From NCBI GenBank assembly GCA_963756185.1, contig CAVWMS010000008.1, forward strand, positions 62,001 to 126,000: a stretch of 64,000 nt of DNA, in the 5' to 3' direction. The notes under the pieces were generated by a model, which searched no databases, was not told the DNA's origin, and worked only from the letters and a program-made list of their open reading frames with translations. The position numbers were made by a program, and so were the translations under genes. This document shows positions 1 through 8,413 of this stretch, piece after piece; the first letter of the stretch is position 1; each line of letters opens with the position of its first letter. This DNA is from DATAXI01 sp963756185 (lineage in GTDB: Bacteria; Verrucomicrobiota; Verrucomicrobiia; Chthoniobacterales; Chthoniobacteraceae).

Positions 1-538
1 GATCATCCTGGTGCCGGCGGCGGAAGTAATCTCCGATGACGAAATTGAACGACGGCTGCAAGTCCGCGGCCTTTGACATAAGGGCCTCATAGCGGGCCGG
101 GTCGTCTGGGACCGAGTCGGCAAGCCGGGCCATTGCGGCGGTGTTAAAAGGTAGTAAACCATGAAACAATGCTTCCGTTTCCGCATAGGTGCCCTCGTTA
201 TGATAATATCTCCGATAAATATAGGCGCCCAGTTCGGCATCGTAGGGAGCAAGATCGTGAAGGCTGTCCAGCAATGCGCGAGAATCATCCCGCCTGATGA
301 GGCTTGGATGATTGAGCCGGGGCAGGATGTTGTAAACAGTCCCCGGCGGGGGATTGTGCTTGTGCCACTCGTTTATGTGCGGATTCGGATTTGGGCTGTA
401 TAGCCCGGCAAACAACGTCTCGTAACAGAGGTAATTCCAGCATTCCGCCGGGACCAATTGCGGAGTTTCGACTGTCACCTTGAAGCCATCGTCCACCGAG
501 GCGTGATAGGAATCGACATCCGAACAATTGAATCGCTT
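1..538 (-). pseudogene. Hypothetical TPR-like protein, partial; 3' end outside window, 5' end broken
   Basis: Read on the minus strand from 538 down to the window edge there is one open frame of about 179 codons. The amino-acid pattern is convincing: conserved aromatic runs such as PAECWNYLCYE and helical stretches such as DSLHDLAPYDAELGAYIYRR that resemble tetratricopeptide helices. A TGA at 541-539 closes the frame upstream and no good start follows it. A second open frame entering from 650 (beginning MQSHTQILN) could be the original N-terminus joined by a one-base shift near 540. The protein runs off the left edge, so its C-terminus is unseen. Function unknown; TPR-like scaffolding is a guess from helix pattern only. 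Confidence 0.4.
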
Positions 539-597
539 TCACAGTCGTCCCATAGCTTTTCCCGTATTTGATTAAGCTGCTTAGTTCAGCGATTACG

Positions 598-1020
598 TCA
601 TCGACTCTTCGTAATCGTAAAAGATTCAAAATCTGGGTGTGGCTTTGCAACCAGTGGACTGGCTAGAAATAGCGAAATGACTCTGTCCAGTGATTCTTCT
701 TTCTGGGCTGACATCCAGCCGTGACCACCTCTTCGTAGCATGAGTGAATGCCCGACACGCTGGAAAAATAAATAAGCTTCTTCCATCTTCTTGTCGGCCT
801 CAAAGCAACAAATCTCGCAGCCATCGGGCAATGCAGAGAAAAGGCTACGTGCTGCATCCGGAGAAAAATCGTTAGCGACCCGATAATACCATTGCGTGGC
901 GACGGGTTCCAACTCTCGCTTTCGCAGGAATTGCACTCCATCAATTTGTGACGCGTAGTCGCCAGTCTTCATTTTCTGTTGAACGATTAAGCGCTCCGGA
1001 CCGCGAGCGCAAGACTTGTA
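598..1020 (-). pseudogene. Hypothetical protein remnant, 5' truncated next to an IS4-type transposase
   Basis: The minus-strand frame ending with TGA at 600-598 encodes a plausible protein with a conserved-looking C-terminus, including DGCEICCFEADKKMEEAYLFF and a tail ending PDFESFTITKSR. Toward its 5' end the frame runs into the antisense of the transposase that starts at 1067, and residues there stop looking natural, so the real N-terminus has probably been removed by the insertion. I place the boundary near 1020 only approximately. Base composition is less GC-rich than the rest of the window. No family recognised. Confidence 0.35.
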
Positions 1021-1066
1021 AGGAAAAAGGCTTGGAAAAGTCGGTTTGCCCTGCCACTCGGCAGGG

Positions 1067-2296
1067 ATGAATAAATCAACGATTCCAAGCCGTAGCCAGT
1101 TTGCCGTGTTGCGGCAGATTTGCAATCTCATTCCCTGCCACATGGTGCCGAAACTGGCGAGGGAGACCGGCGTGAACAAGAAAGCGCGCACCTTCAGCCC
1201 ATGGAGTCATCTGGTGAGCCTGATCTACGCCCAACTCACCCATGCCATCGGACTCAACGACATTTGCGATGGGTTGCGGCTTCACAACGGGTTGCTGGTG
1301 ACATTACGCGGCGCAACCCCGCCCAGTCGCAATAATCTTTCCCACGCCAACAAGAGACGCGACACCAGCTTGGCGGAAAAGATTTTCTGGTCGGTGCTCG
1401 GTCACCTGCAAACCCTTGAGCCTGGCTTTGCCCGTGGCAACCGTGGCAAGGGAGTCGCGCGGCGTTTCCGGCGCGTCATTCATGTGGTTGATTCCACTAC
1501 TATCCAACTGGTTGCCTCCTGCATGGACTGGGCCAAACACCGCCGGCGCAAGGCGGCAGCCAAGTGTCATTTGCGACTGGACCTCCACAGCTTTCTGCCC
1601 CGCTTCGCCATCATCGACACAGCCCGGGAAAACGACGGCAAACGCTCCCGCGAACTCTGCGCCGCCATCCGCGCCGGGGAGATTGTTGTCTTCGACAAGG
1701 CTTATCTGGACTTTGCTCATCTCTTCGATCTTCTCCAGCGCGGCGTCTTCTGGGTGACACGCGCCAAAAACAACATGGCCTATCGGGTCATCGCCACCCT
1801 GCCGGTGCCCGGCGGCAATATCCTTCGCGACGAACTGATCGTGCTCTCTACCCCCGCAGCCGCGAAGGATTATCCGGATGTGCTGCGCCGCATCACGGCC
1901 CTGGTGGAGATCGACGGGCGCGAAGAGGAAATGGTTTTCCTCACCAATAACATGGAATGGAGTCCGGCCAGTGTCGCCGATCTTTACCGGTGCCGCTGGT
2001 CGATTGAAGCCTTCTTCAAACAAATCAAGCAGACCTTGCAACTGGCCGATTTTCTAGGCCATAGCGCCAACGCCGTCCGCTGGCAGATATGGACGGCTTT
2101 GCTGGTCTATGTCCTCCTGCGCTTCCTGGCCTTTACTCATGGATGGAATCATAGCTTTACCCGCCTCTTCACCCTGGTGCGTTGCGCCCTCTGGCGTCGA
2201 TGGGATCTGTCCAGCCTCCTTCAATCCTATGGGACAGCATCGGGTGCCTTTCGGTTCATAGCTACCCCACAACAGCCGTGTTTTCAGGGGTTCTGA
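1067..2296 (+). CDS. IS4-family transposase
   Basis: A 409-residue DDE transposase that would cut and paste its own element. Catalytic residues can be seen in order: first Asp in VDSTTIQL, second Asp in FDKAYLDF, and the IS4 signature Y-(2)-R-(3)-E-(6)-K in YRCRWSIEAFFKQIK. The N-terminal part, starting MNKSTIPSRSQF and continuing to KARTFSPWSHL, is typical of the IS4 subgroup that carries a DUF4372 domain. The start at 1067 has a GCAGGG ribosome-binding site just upstream; an in-frame start at 1046 is less likely. I searched 60-80 bases on each side and found no convincing terminal inverted repeats, so the element's ends are not defined. The gene to its left looks truncated by the insertion. 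Confidence 0.85.
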   Translation: MNKSTIPSRSQFAVLRQICNLIPCHMVPKLARETGVNKKARTFSPWSHLVSLIYAQLTHAIGLNDICDGLRLHNGLLVTLRGATPPSRNNLSHANKRRDTSLAEKIFWSVLGHLQTLEPGFARGNRGKGVARRFRRVIHVVDSTTIQLVASCMDWAKHRRRKAAAKCHLRLDLHSFLPRFAIIDTARENDGKRSRELCAAIRAGEIVVFDKAYLDFAHLFDLLQRGVFWVTRAKNNMAYRVIATLPVPGGNILRDELIVLSTPAAAKDYPDVLRRITALVEIDGREEEMVFLTNNMEWSPASVADLYRCRWSIEAFFKQIKQTLQLADFLGHSANAVRWQIWTALLVYVLLRFLAFTHGWNHSFTRLFTLVRCALWRRWDLSSLLQSYGTASGAFRFIATPQQPCFQGF

Positions 2297-2378
2297 ACAT
2301 TCCTGTGGGACAGCCACATTCATGATCGTACCAGCGGTCATCCCAAAATCCTAAATCTCACTTTCTCTTCCGCCTCGT

Positions 2379-3840
2379 TCAGCCCTGTAAATCAGAGGCT
2401 CGACAACTCATGCCCGCGTGTTGTGGGATGGGTCTGAATCGCTTTACAAAGGGATAGAGACGCATGCCGCCAAACTTGACGTTGAGCAGCGCGGTGAATT
2501 TCGCCGCCTCGTCGGGAACGCCCCACTCAAATGAGAGAAAACTGTAGTTCGTCCTCATTGTGTTCCCCAGGTGACGCTGGAAGAACATGGCCCACTGCCC
2601 CCAATCGATTATCCTGACCTCCGGTTTCCCATTTTCATCCAGGTCCACGCAGCGCCCCGGCAGGACATTCATTTCCCGGATGAAGTTCATCCCTTGCAGC
2701 TGCTTCCCGTGTGAGAGTTGATAAATCGCGCCGATCTCGGAAAGTTCGAGGCGCAGCGAGTAACCGAGGAGTATATGACCGATCTCGACTGAGTATATAT
2801 TTTCATCGGCCACGCGATTGAAATCGACCGTCTGCTTTTCCGGTGCGCTGAGTTCATCCCATGCTGTGTCCAAATCCGCCGAAAGGCAGCAGGCCCGGAA
2901 CCACGCGACCCGCTCGATGGGAGTAGCGTCGGACTGGGAAGCGATGGGCCGGTAGTCCGTGGTATTGTAAGCCTGCAAGGTGCGCGTCCAGGCGGCTATC
3001 GCCGGGTCTTCCGTTCGGAAGTTGTGCAGACTTTCCAGGGCGGGAACCTCGTCGTTCATCAAGGTCAGCAGAATGGCCCTGGCCATTTGCCCGTTGATCC
3101 CCGGCGGCTTCCCGCCGGCGAGAAGCTGGCTCATGCACAGGTGTGCGGTGATGCCGCATAGCGGAGAGCGGATGTCGTAGAACTCTCCCGAGTGCTCTCT
3201 CAGGGCAAATGCACCCAGCAGCAGCGCAGCCTTTTCATGGAGCAGGGAATTGTTGAAATCGGCTTCAAGCGCCTTCGACAGGGATTGATTCTCGGTCTCG
3301 ATGGTTTGCGCCGTGCTGTCCGTGAGCGATTTCAGAAGCGAGCTATCTTCATTATCCACTGCGCCGCCCGGCTGCGACAAACCAATTTCCCGAGCAAGAG
3401 CCGAGGCAACACCCGCATAAACCTCAGGCGACCATATTGGACCGTCAATCTTCAGGTCGGTCTCCAGCGGGGCATAGCCAGCGCCCAGGTTGACCTGTAA
3501 GTCATAAGTCGGCTGCTCGTAAGTGGAATTGGGGCGCTCGTCGGCCTGCACGGATAAACTTTGCGGATCCGGAAGGCGATGTTGTTTCGCGTAAAAAATC
3601 TGTTCGGCCAGGTCGCTGACGATTGTCTCAACGATAAATTGCGACTCGTCCTGGAACGGTGTTTTGAAATAGCCGGGCGGCGGCTGGTGATGGTGAACCA
3701 CCGGCGCGTCTCCGGCGGAACTCGACTGATGACAACCCGTGAGAAACTGGGACGTTCAAAAGCGCGGCCACTCCCATCCATGCGACTCGGGTCGCCTGGA
3801 TGAAGGCGGGCCTGCAAAACGTCGGATCGGCGTCTTTCAT
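2379..3840 (-). CDS. Hypothetical lipoprotein, frameshift in the signal peptide
   Basis: The long frame (2379 to about 3745) encodes a roughly 450-residue acidic soluble protein. Extended upstream it reads FLTGCHQSSSAGD, a clear lipobox with Cys at 3734-3732, but the frame is closed just before by TGA. The frame one base over supplies a start at 3840 and the missing signal peptide (ATRVAWMGVAALLN). Removing one base near 3750 joins them into a normal lipoprotein precursor: charged N-region, hydrophobic core, L-T-G-C. The mature part has no family I recognise; it is mixed alpha/beta with a Ser-rich linker after the Cys. It ends 80 bases from the IS4 transposase. Expected location is the periplasmic face of a membrane. 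Confidence 0.6.
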
Positions 3841-3942
3841 GGGGCTGCTCTCTGGTACTACTTGGGCGCGAGGCCCTTTCGTTGCCGGCTATCTTCAAGC
3901 AAACCCCGTTCCACCCCCCCTGGATTCCAGGCCAATATCCGG

Positions 3943-4383
3943 TTAAATCTCAAAGGCCAGCGCGTGGCCCACGTCCATTTTCGCCAGGTCCTCGATGCTC
4001 CTTGCGTCCAGCAGCGCGTTCATCTCCCGGTGCACCTGCGTCATGAAAATGCGCAGCGGGCACGTGCGCGGATCGGGGCAGGAACACGGCACGTCGTTGC
4101 CCGTGGTGGCCGCGCACGGCAGCGGCGCCAGCGGCCCATCGAGCGCTCGCACCACCTTGCCCACCGGGATTTTATCCGCCGGCTGGCGCAGCGCGTAACC
4201 GCCCCCCACGCCCCGTTTGCTCGCGAGGAATCCATGGTTCCGCAATGCCAGCAGGATTTGCTCGAGAAATTTCACAGGAATATTTTCCACCCGCGACAGC
4301 TCGCCGATCTGCAGCGGCCGCCCATGCCGCGCCAGCGCCACCAGCGCCCGCAGCGCGTACTCCGCCTTTCGCGAGATTCGCAC
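3943..4383 (-). CDS. Rrf2-family transcriptional regulator
   Basis: A 146-residue winged-helix regulator. Residues 1-65 carry the standard Rrf2 opening (MRISRKAEYALRAL) and the wing GVGGGYALRQP. Four cysteines follow at 90, 100, 102 and 108; spacing like this is used to bind an iron-sulfur cluster in IscR, NsrR and RsrR, so it probably senses iron-sulfur status, nitric oxide or redox state. Length is normal for the family. It is followed on the same strand by a tiny lipoprotein gene upstream at 4428-4613 and has no isc or suf genes nearby, so its targets cannot be inferred from context. Confidence 0.85.
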   Translation of the reverse strand: MRISRKAEYALRALVALARHGRPLQIGELSRVENIPVKFLEQILLALRNHGFLASKRGVGGGYALRQPADKIPVGKVVRALDGPLAPLPCAATTGNDVPCSCPDPRTCPLRIFMTQVHREMNALLDARSIEDLAKMDVGHALAFEI

Positions 4384-4427
4384 CGCTCAGCGCCTCCACC
4401 CCGTTTGCCGCCTGGCCCCGGCGCGCA

Positions 4428-4613
4428 CTAGTCGTGAACCTCCTCGACATCGGCCCGTTGTGCATCCGCGCGGAATGTCGGGTCCTTGTCCGGATCGGTG
4501 AACTCCTTGTCGAACGATTTCGGCTTGTGGTCGTGGTGCCAGGCGCAGCCCGCCAGCGACAAAGCTCCCCCCAGCATCGCCACTTGCAGAATTTGAAGAA
4601 AAAGACGTTGCAT
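4428..4613 (-). CDS. Small lipoprotein, 61 aa
   Basis: A short precursor with hydrophobic stretch LQILQVAMLGGALS and lipobox LAGC, followed by a charged mature peptide of about 40 residues (HHDHKPKSFDKEF and on). It would be lipidated and anchored in a membrane. No family recognised. It is divergent from the other small lipoprotein at 4709, with about 95 bases between the two starts that must hold both promoters. Confidence 0.55.
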   Translation of the reverse strand: MQRLFLQILQVAMLGGALSLAGCAWHHDHKPKSFDKEFTDPDKDPTFRADAQRADVEEVHD

Positions 4614-4708
4614 CCCCTTCCTCTACCACGCCCCGCCCCTGCATGCCAATCCCGCGCGATGGCATGTTTCTTCTACGCCTCCGCCCGTTTCCAGGGCATA
4701 ATGGCGGC

Positions 4709-4897
4709 ATGCGCCGATGCTTCATCCTCCTGCTCTTGCTGCCGCTGCTGGGCGCCTGCCAGAACAGCGATTCCGGCCAAAATCCCACCGGCGCCAACAA
4801 GAACTTCGACCCGAACAGCCGCCAGACCTACAACATCCAGACCGGCGATTTCCAGCAGCAGCCTCCCTTTGGCGCCCGGTTCAACCAGGGCGGCTGA
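4709..4897 (+). CDS. Small lipoprotein, 62 aa
   Basis: Starting at the internal ATG at 4709 gives MRRCFILLLLLPLLGACQ, a textbook lipoprotein signal with lipobox LGAC; the longer reading from 4643 would put a poor sequence in front of it. The mature peptide is about 44 residues, rich in Asn and Gln (SGQNPTGANKNFDPNSRQ), without secondary-structure clues. It lies directly upstream of the tmRNA gene. Function unknown. Confidence 0.55.
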   Translation: MRRCFILLLLLPLLGACQNSDSGQNPTGANKNFDPNSRQTYNIQTGDFQQQPPFGARFNQGG

Positions 4898-4968
4898 CGC
4901 CCCGGTTTTTCCGCAACCCCTTGCAAACCGCGCATGGGCAGGGCATATTTGGGTTCTTCCCGCAAAAC

Positions 4969-5326
4969 GGGGGCGTACTGGCTTCGACCTGGTGTTGAAA
5001 GCGCAGGCGGCATGCAGAGGACGATCCGTTGGCCTCTTTAAAAACTCGGGTCAAAAAAATAACTGCCAATTACGAAGATCTGGCTCTCGCGGCTTAATTG
5101 ACCGCGACGTTCCCGGCCGGACGCCTGCTAAGGCCGGGAGCGACGACAGCAGGCTGGCCTGTCCGGCGGGGCGACCGCGCCGGCAGGTGAGATTCGACCA
5201 CGTGGCCGCTAGGGTGGAAGTACTGCGCCGGCCCGGCGCTGAAGCCCGAAACCTCACGGCCGGCTAAGCATGGAGTCGCTTGAGTGGAAGAGACCGGGGA
5301 CAGGGGTTCGACTCCCCTCGCCTCCA
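4969..5326 (+). ncRNA. ssrA: Transfer-messenger RNA (tmRNA)
   Basis: tmRNA rescues ribosomes stalled on broken messages and adds a degradation tag. The 5' end GGGGGCG (4969-4975) pairs with CGCCTCC (5319-5325), followed by discriminator A at 5326; the 5' region has the diagnostic ACTGGCTTCGAC, and the 3' end has a T-arm, AGGGG-TTCGACT-CCCCT. CCA is not encoded. The tag frame is best read as GCC at 5065 through TAA at 5095-5097, giving ANYEDLALAA, with the usual ALAA ending recognised by ClpXP. The GC-rich blocks after the tag (about 5110-5230) fit the downstream pseudoknots. SmpB is not in the window. Confidence 0.95.
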
Positions 5327-5360
5327 AATTTCCTTCGATTGCGCTCGGGGGTCAATTCGC

Positions 5361-6086
5361 TCAATCCACCCACTTGCCGCCGGGGCTGCAGAGCAGGACC
5401 TGCTGATCGTTTGAGTAATCGGTGCGCCCGATCGCGCCCCACATCCGCGTGCCGGTGGCGGCGCGCCAGTAGCTGCTCATCTCCTCGCCGGTGTGGCAGC
5501 CCCAGCTTTTCACAAACGCCCCGTGCATGAAATCGACCCGCCGGATCTGGGTCAGCTCCGTCTCGTGCAGCCAGCACTTGGAGGCGCTGTCCAGTTCGCA
5601 ACTGTAATCGAACAGGAAACATGCCTTGTTCGAGTGGCCGAAATATTCCAGGTCGGCGATCTTCACCTTCGTGCGATCCTGGCCGAAGTTGAGGTAATCG
5701 ACCATGTCCGATGTCTTGTCGAACCAGACGAGGTTCAGATTATAGGCATCGCGCACCGACTCGATCATCGGGATGAGGTCGCGCCCCTCCTGCACGCTGC
5801 GCTTCATGTAGGCGGGCTTGTAAATCAGCCACGTGATGCGGGCGTCGGGCCCGTACTGCTGGCGCAACTGGTCGAAGCGGTTCCGCGAGGCGTGGACGAA
5901 ATTGGCCCACCAGTGATCGTGCGGCTGCGCCTTGAATTTCTCCCATTCGTAAAGCGAAACGCCGCCGGTGATGACGACGTATTCCTTTTCAAAATTGTCC
6001 GCGGCGCGGGCGGCGCCACAGAAGAGGCAGGCGAGGACGACCAGGAGAAGGCAGCGATGCTTCATAAACCGGCAACGATGCGCCAT
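5361..6086 (-). CDS. Secreted caspase-like (clan CD) protein of unknown role
   Basis: A protein of about 240 residues with a signal peptide (LLLVVLACLFCGAARA) and a globular domain. Two motifs suggest a caspase/C13/C14-like peptidase: a hydrophobic strand ending in His (KIADLEYFGHS) and a second ending in Cys (GAFVKSWGCHTGE), in the order and setting expected for the clan CD His-Cys dyad. I chose the ATG at 6086, which has an AGGC a few bases upstream; ATG at 6065 is also possible. The GTG at 6122 would overlap the lysA stop. The substrate is unknown, and the family call rests only on the two motifs. It lies on the same strand as, and just downstream of, lysA. Confidence 0.45.
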   Translation of the reverse strand: MAHRCRFMKHRCLLLVVLACLFCGAARAADNFEKEYVVITGGVSLYEWEKFKAQPHDHWWANFVHASRNRFDQLRQQYGPDARITWLIYKPAYMKRSVQEGRDLIPMIESVRDAYNLNLVWFDKTSDMVDYLNFGQDRTKVKIADLEYFGHSNKACFLFDYSCELDSASKCWLHETELTQIRRVDFMHGAFVKSWGCHTGEEMSSYWRAATGTRMWGAIGRTDYSNDQQVLLCSPGGKWVD

Positions 6087-6118
6087 TTTTGCCTGCTGAC
6101 AAATGGTTTTCTTGGCGC

Positions 6119-7378
6119 TCACCCTTCGAGCGGCGCCTCGTTCTCGAGGATCTGGTCGAGCGTCTGCCGGCGGCGGATGAGCGCAAGCTCGCCATTTTCC
6201 CGCAGCAGCACCTCCGGCGCCTCGGGGAAGGAGTTGTAGTTCTTAGCCGGCATGGCGGAGCAATAGGCGCCGGCGCCCTCGACTACGCAGAGGTCGCCCG
6301 GCTGCGCCTCGGGCAGCTCGCGCGCGCTGAGCACGTCGTGATGCTCGGGCGCCGGCGTGAGCAGGTCGCCCGATTCACAGCAATGCCCGACCACGACATA
6401 CGGCAGGCAGGCGCCGGAGCGGGCCCGGGGAAGCACGACGATGGGATGCTGCGACGCGTAAAGGCAGGGCCGAAGAATCTCCGTCATGCCGGTGTCGAGC
6501 TTCAGGAAAAAATGGCCGTCGTCGCCTGTGTCGACGATGTCCTGGATGGTGGCGACGAGCGAGCAGGCGTTGGCGACCAGGTAAGTGCCCGGTTCGATCT
6601 CCAGATGGATGCGCCGCCCGGTCTCGCGCGCCAGTTCCTCGAATGCCTGGCGGATCGGCCCGCCGATTTCCTGGAAATCGGTCGTCTGCTCGTAACTCAT
6701 CCGGCCCACCTTGAAACCGCCGCCGAGGTTGAGCGTCGTCACCCCGGGAAACTCGCGCACCATCCCGAGGCTCAGACACGCCACGTGCTGCCAGACGGCG
6801 GGATCGCTGCCGGAGCCGATGTGGGTGTGGATGCGGACGACGCGCAGGCCGTGCTCCTCGACGATTGCGCGCGCCTCGCCGCGGTGCTCGTGCCAGATGC
6901 CGAAGCTCGATGCCGGCCCGCCGACGTTCGTCTTCACCGTGCCGCCGGAGCCGAGGCCGGGATTGATCCGCAGGCCCAACTCGCCGCCGGGAAACTGCTC
7001 GCCGAAACGGCGCAGTTGGTTGAGCGAACAGGCGTTGAACCGGATGCCGGCCTCGAAGAGCCGGCGAAAATCGCCGGGAAATTCCTGCGTGCTGAGCGAG
7101 ATGTGATCGGCGGCGACGCCCGCGCGCGTGGCCCGCTCGCATTCGTACCCGGAGCTGGCGTCGATATGCAGGCCGCAGGCGTCGAAGATACGGATGAGCG
7201 CCGCATTCGGGCTGGCCTTCATCGCGTAGCGGACGGTGAGGCCGAAGGAATTTGGGAATGCGAGCGCCGCGCGCGCCTGCGCCTTGAGCGTGCGCTCGTC
7301 ATAGACATAGACAGGCGTGCCGAAACGGCTGCGCACAGCCTCGGCTTGCTCGGGCGTGAGGAATTTGAGCGTCTCCAT
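6119..7378 (-). CDS. lysA: Diaminopimelate decarboxylase
   Basis: Catalyses the last step of lysine synthesis, decarboxylating meso-diaminopimelate with pyridoxal phosphate in the cytoplasm. The 419-residue protein has the fold type III barrel. The PLP lysine is in YAMKASPN (about residue 54), the phosphate-binding glycines in LNLGGGFKVG, the substrate region EIEPGTYLVANA, and the catalytic Cys motif GHCCESGDLL near residue 325. Starting at ATG 7378 (METLKFLTPEQ) matches family length; a longer start at 7471 would add a poor tail. A downstream gene on the same strand (5361-6086) begins about 30 bases after its stop. Closely related carboxynorspermidine or ornithine-type decarboxylases are the alternative. 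Confidence 0.8.
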   Translation of the reverse strand: METLKFLTPEQAEAVRSRFGTPVYVYDERTLKAQARAALAFPNSFGLTVRYAMKASPNAALIRIFDACGLHIDASSGYECERATRAGVAADHISLSTQEFPGDFRRLFEAGIRFNACSLNQLRRFGEQFPGGELGLRINPGLGSGGTVKTNVGGPASSFGIWHEHRGEARAIVEEHGLRVVRIHTHIGSGSDPAVWQHVACLSLGMVREFPGVTTLNLGGGFKVGRMSYEQTTDFQEIGGPIRQAFEELARETGRRIHLEIEPGTYLVANACSLVATIQDIVDTGDDGHFFLKLDTGMTEILRPCLYASQHPIVVLPRARSGACLPYVVVGHCCESGDLLTPAPEHHDVLSARELPEAQPGDLCVVEGAGAYCSAMPAKNYNSFPEAPEVLLRENGELALIRRRQTLDQILENEAPLEG

Positions 7379-7491
7379 GGGGAGCCGGACAGAATGATCG
7401 TTCGCCCCGCCGGTTGCGAAGAAATTTTGCGGAATGGACCCGTTGGACGGTTGCGGTTGAACCCCGAGCATCCAGTTGCTATGCTGCTCAC

Positions 7492-7716
7492 GTGATCCTC
7501 GACCGTCATCCTGACATTCAGCGTCTGTCTCCCTCCGACAAGCTCACTTTGGTGACGGAGTTGTGGGATGAACTGGCGGCCCATCCCTCAAGCGTCCCTG
7601 TGAGCCCCGAGCAAATTGCGGAACTGGACCGCCGCCTCGGGGAGTACCGAAAGCATCCGACGCGGGTCACAACCTGGGAGGCGATCAAGGAGCGTGTTCT
7701 CGGGCGGCCGGAATGA
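7492..7716 (+). CDS. Addiction-module antitoxin (Unstab_antitox-like)
   Basis: A 74-residue protein starting at GTG 7492. The sequence RLSPSDKLTLVTELWDELAAH is typical of small antitoxins that accompany ParE/RelE toxins (family often named 'addiction module protein' or Unstab_antitox), with a C-terminal segment ending WEAIKERVLGRPE that would contact the toxin. Its stop overlaps the toxin start as ATGA (7713-7716), the usual coupling in type II modules. The partner toxin is interrupted, so this antitoxin may be an orphan. Confidence 0.75.
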   Translation: MILDRHPDIQRLSPSDKLTLVTELWDELAAHPSSVPVSPEQIAELDRRLGEYRKHPTRVTTWEAIKERVLGRPE

Positions 7717-8012
7717 GCCAACTCGTCTTTCTGCTGTCGGCAGATGTAGACATCCAACAGGCATTCGCTGCTTACGAGGAGAGCCGGGAATGACGCGGTA
7801 GGATATTCATGCATCATCTCGACGCCGCCTTTACCAACTTGCGCGCATTTCCCGAAATCGGGCCAATATTTCACGGCTGTTATCGGCGGCTGCTCGTTCC
7901 ACGGTTTCCATATGGGATTTTCTACATCATCGAGCCCGACCGGATTATCATTGCCGGCGTCTTGCATCTGCGCCAAAACCCGGCGGCAATAAGACGGCAC
8001 ATCGAGGGCTGA
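7713..8012 (+). pseudogene. ParE/RelE-type toxin interrupted by an in-frame stop
   Basis: From ATG 7713 the frame reads MSQLVFLLSADVDIQQAF and AYEESRE, then TGA at 7791-7793, then continues in the same frame through MHHLDAAFTNLR, FHGCYRRLLVPRFPYGIFY and VLHLRQNP to TGA at 8012. Ignoring the stop gives a complete toxin of about 99 residues in the ParE/RelE fold, an mRNA interferase or gyrase poison. A glycine is usual near this position, so GGA to TGA by one substitution is the simplest explanation. No frame change is involved. The natural product is probably inactive unless the base is a sequencing error. Confidence 0.75.
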
Positions 8013-8413
8013 GCCATCGATTCCTACTCGGACAGCCGGCTACCCAGCGTATGACCCGCTCCAAACAATCAAGAGCCCGGTCAAGATTTGTTGCCTGCCC
8101 CTATATTCGGGAGCGGCCTTTCGAATGAGCGCCACAATCCCGGGGCGCACGAGGCGTTAATCAGTACCATTTGAAATTCAGCAACGCCGAGCGACCGTGG
8201 TCCATGCCCAATTATAATTCAACGCTTCGGAAAATATTCATCTCACATTCGTCCCAGAGCAAAAGAGTCTTGATTTGCTCAATCACGTCAGCCGCGGTCA
8301 TGGAATAATGGTTACTCCGTTGGATTGACTTTGTCATGCTCCGGTTTTCCGCTGGGCGGGTCACGGCGTGGATGCGCCGCCGGGAGAAAAATCGGAGCTG
8401 CACCGGCGCTCGC
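8013..8413 (+). other. Intergenic region with a possible antitoxin remnant
   Basis: About 400 bases without a clear gene. On the minus strand, 8301 to 8212 reads MTAADVIEQIKTL then loses family character (LLWDECEMNIFRSVEL); the opening resembles the start of small antitoxins and may be a decayed leftover of a module like the one at 7492. The base composition is lower in GC than the neighbouring genes. Nothing else stands out. Confidence 0.3.

Noticed and set aside
3750..3750. Programmed frameshift in the lipoprotein signal peptide
   Set aside because: No slippery sequence is present, and many neighbouring genes show random-looking single-base breaks, so an error is more likely.
4245..5267. 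Long plus-strand frame crossing the small lipoprotein and tmRNA genes
   Set aside because: It passes through a tmRNA with clear structure, and its composition is Ala/Arg/Pro-rich without any family pattern.
7791..7793. TGA as selenocysteine in the toxin
   Set aside because: No plausible SECIS hairpin follows and no selenoprotein family matches; a nonsense change or error is simpler.
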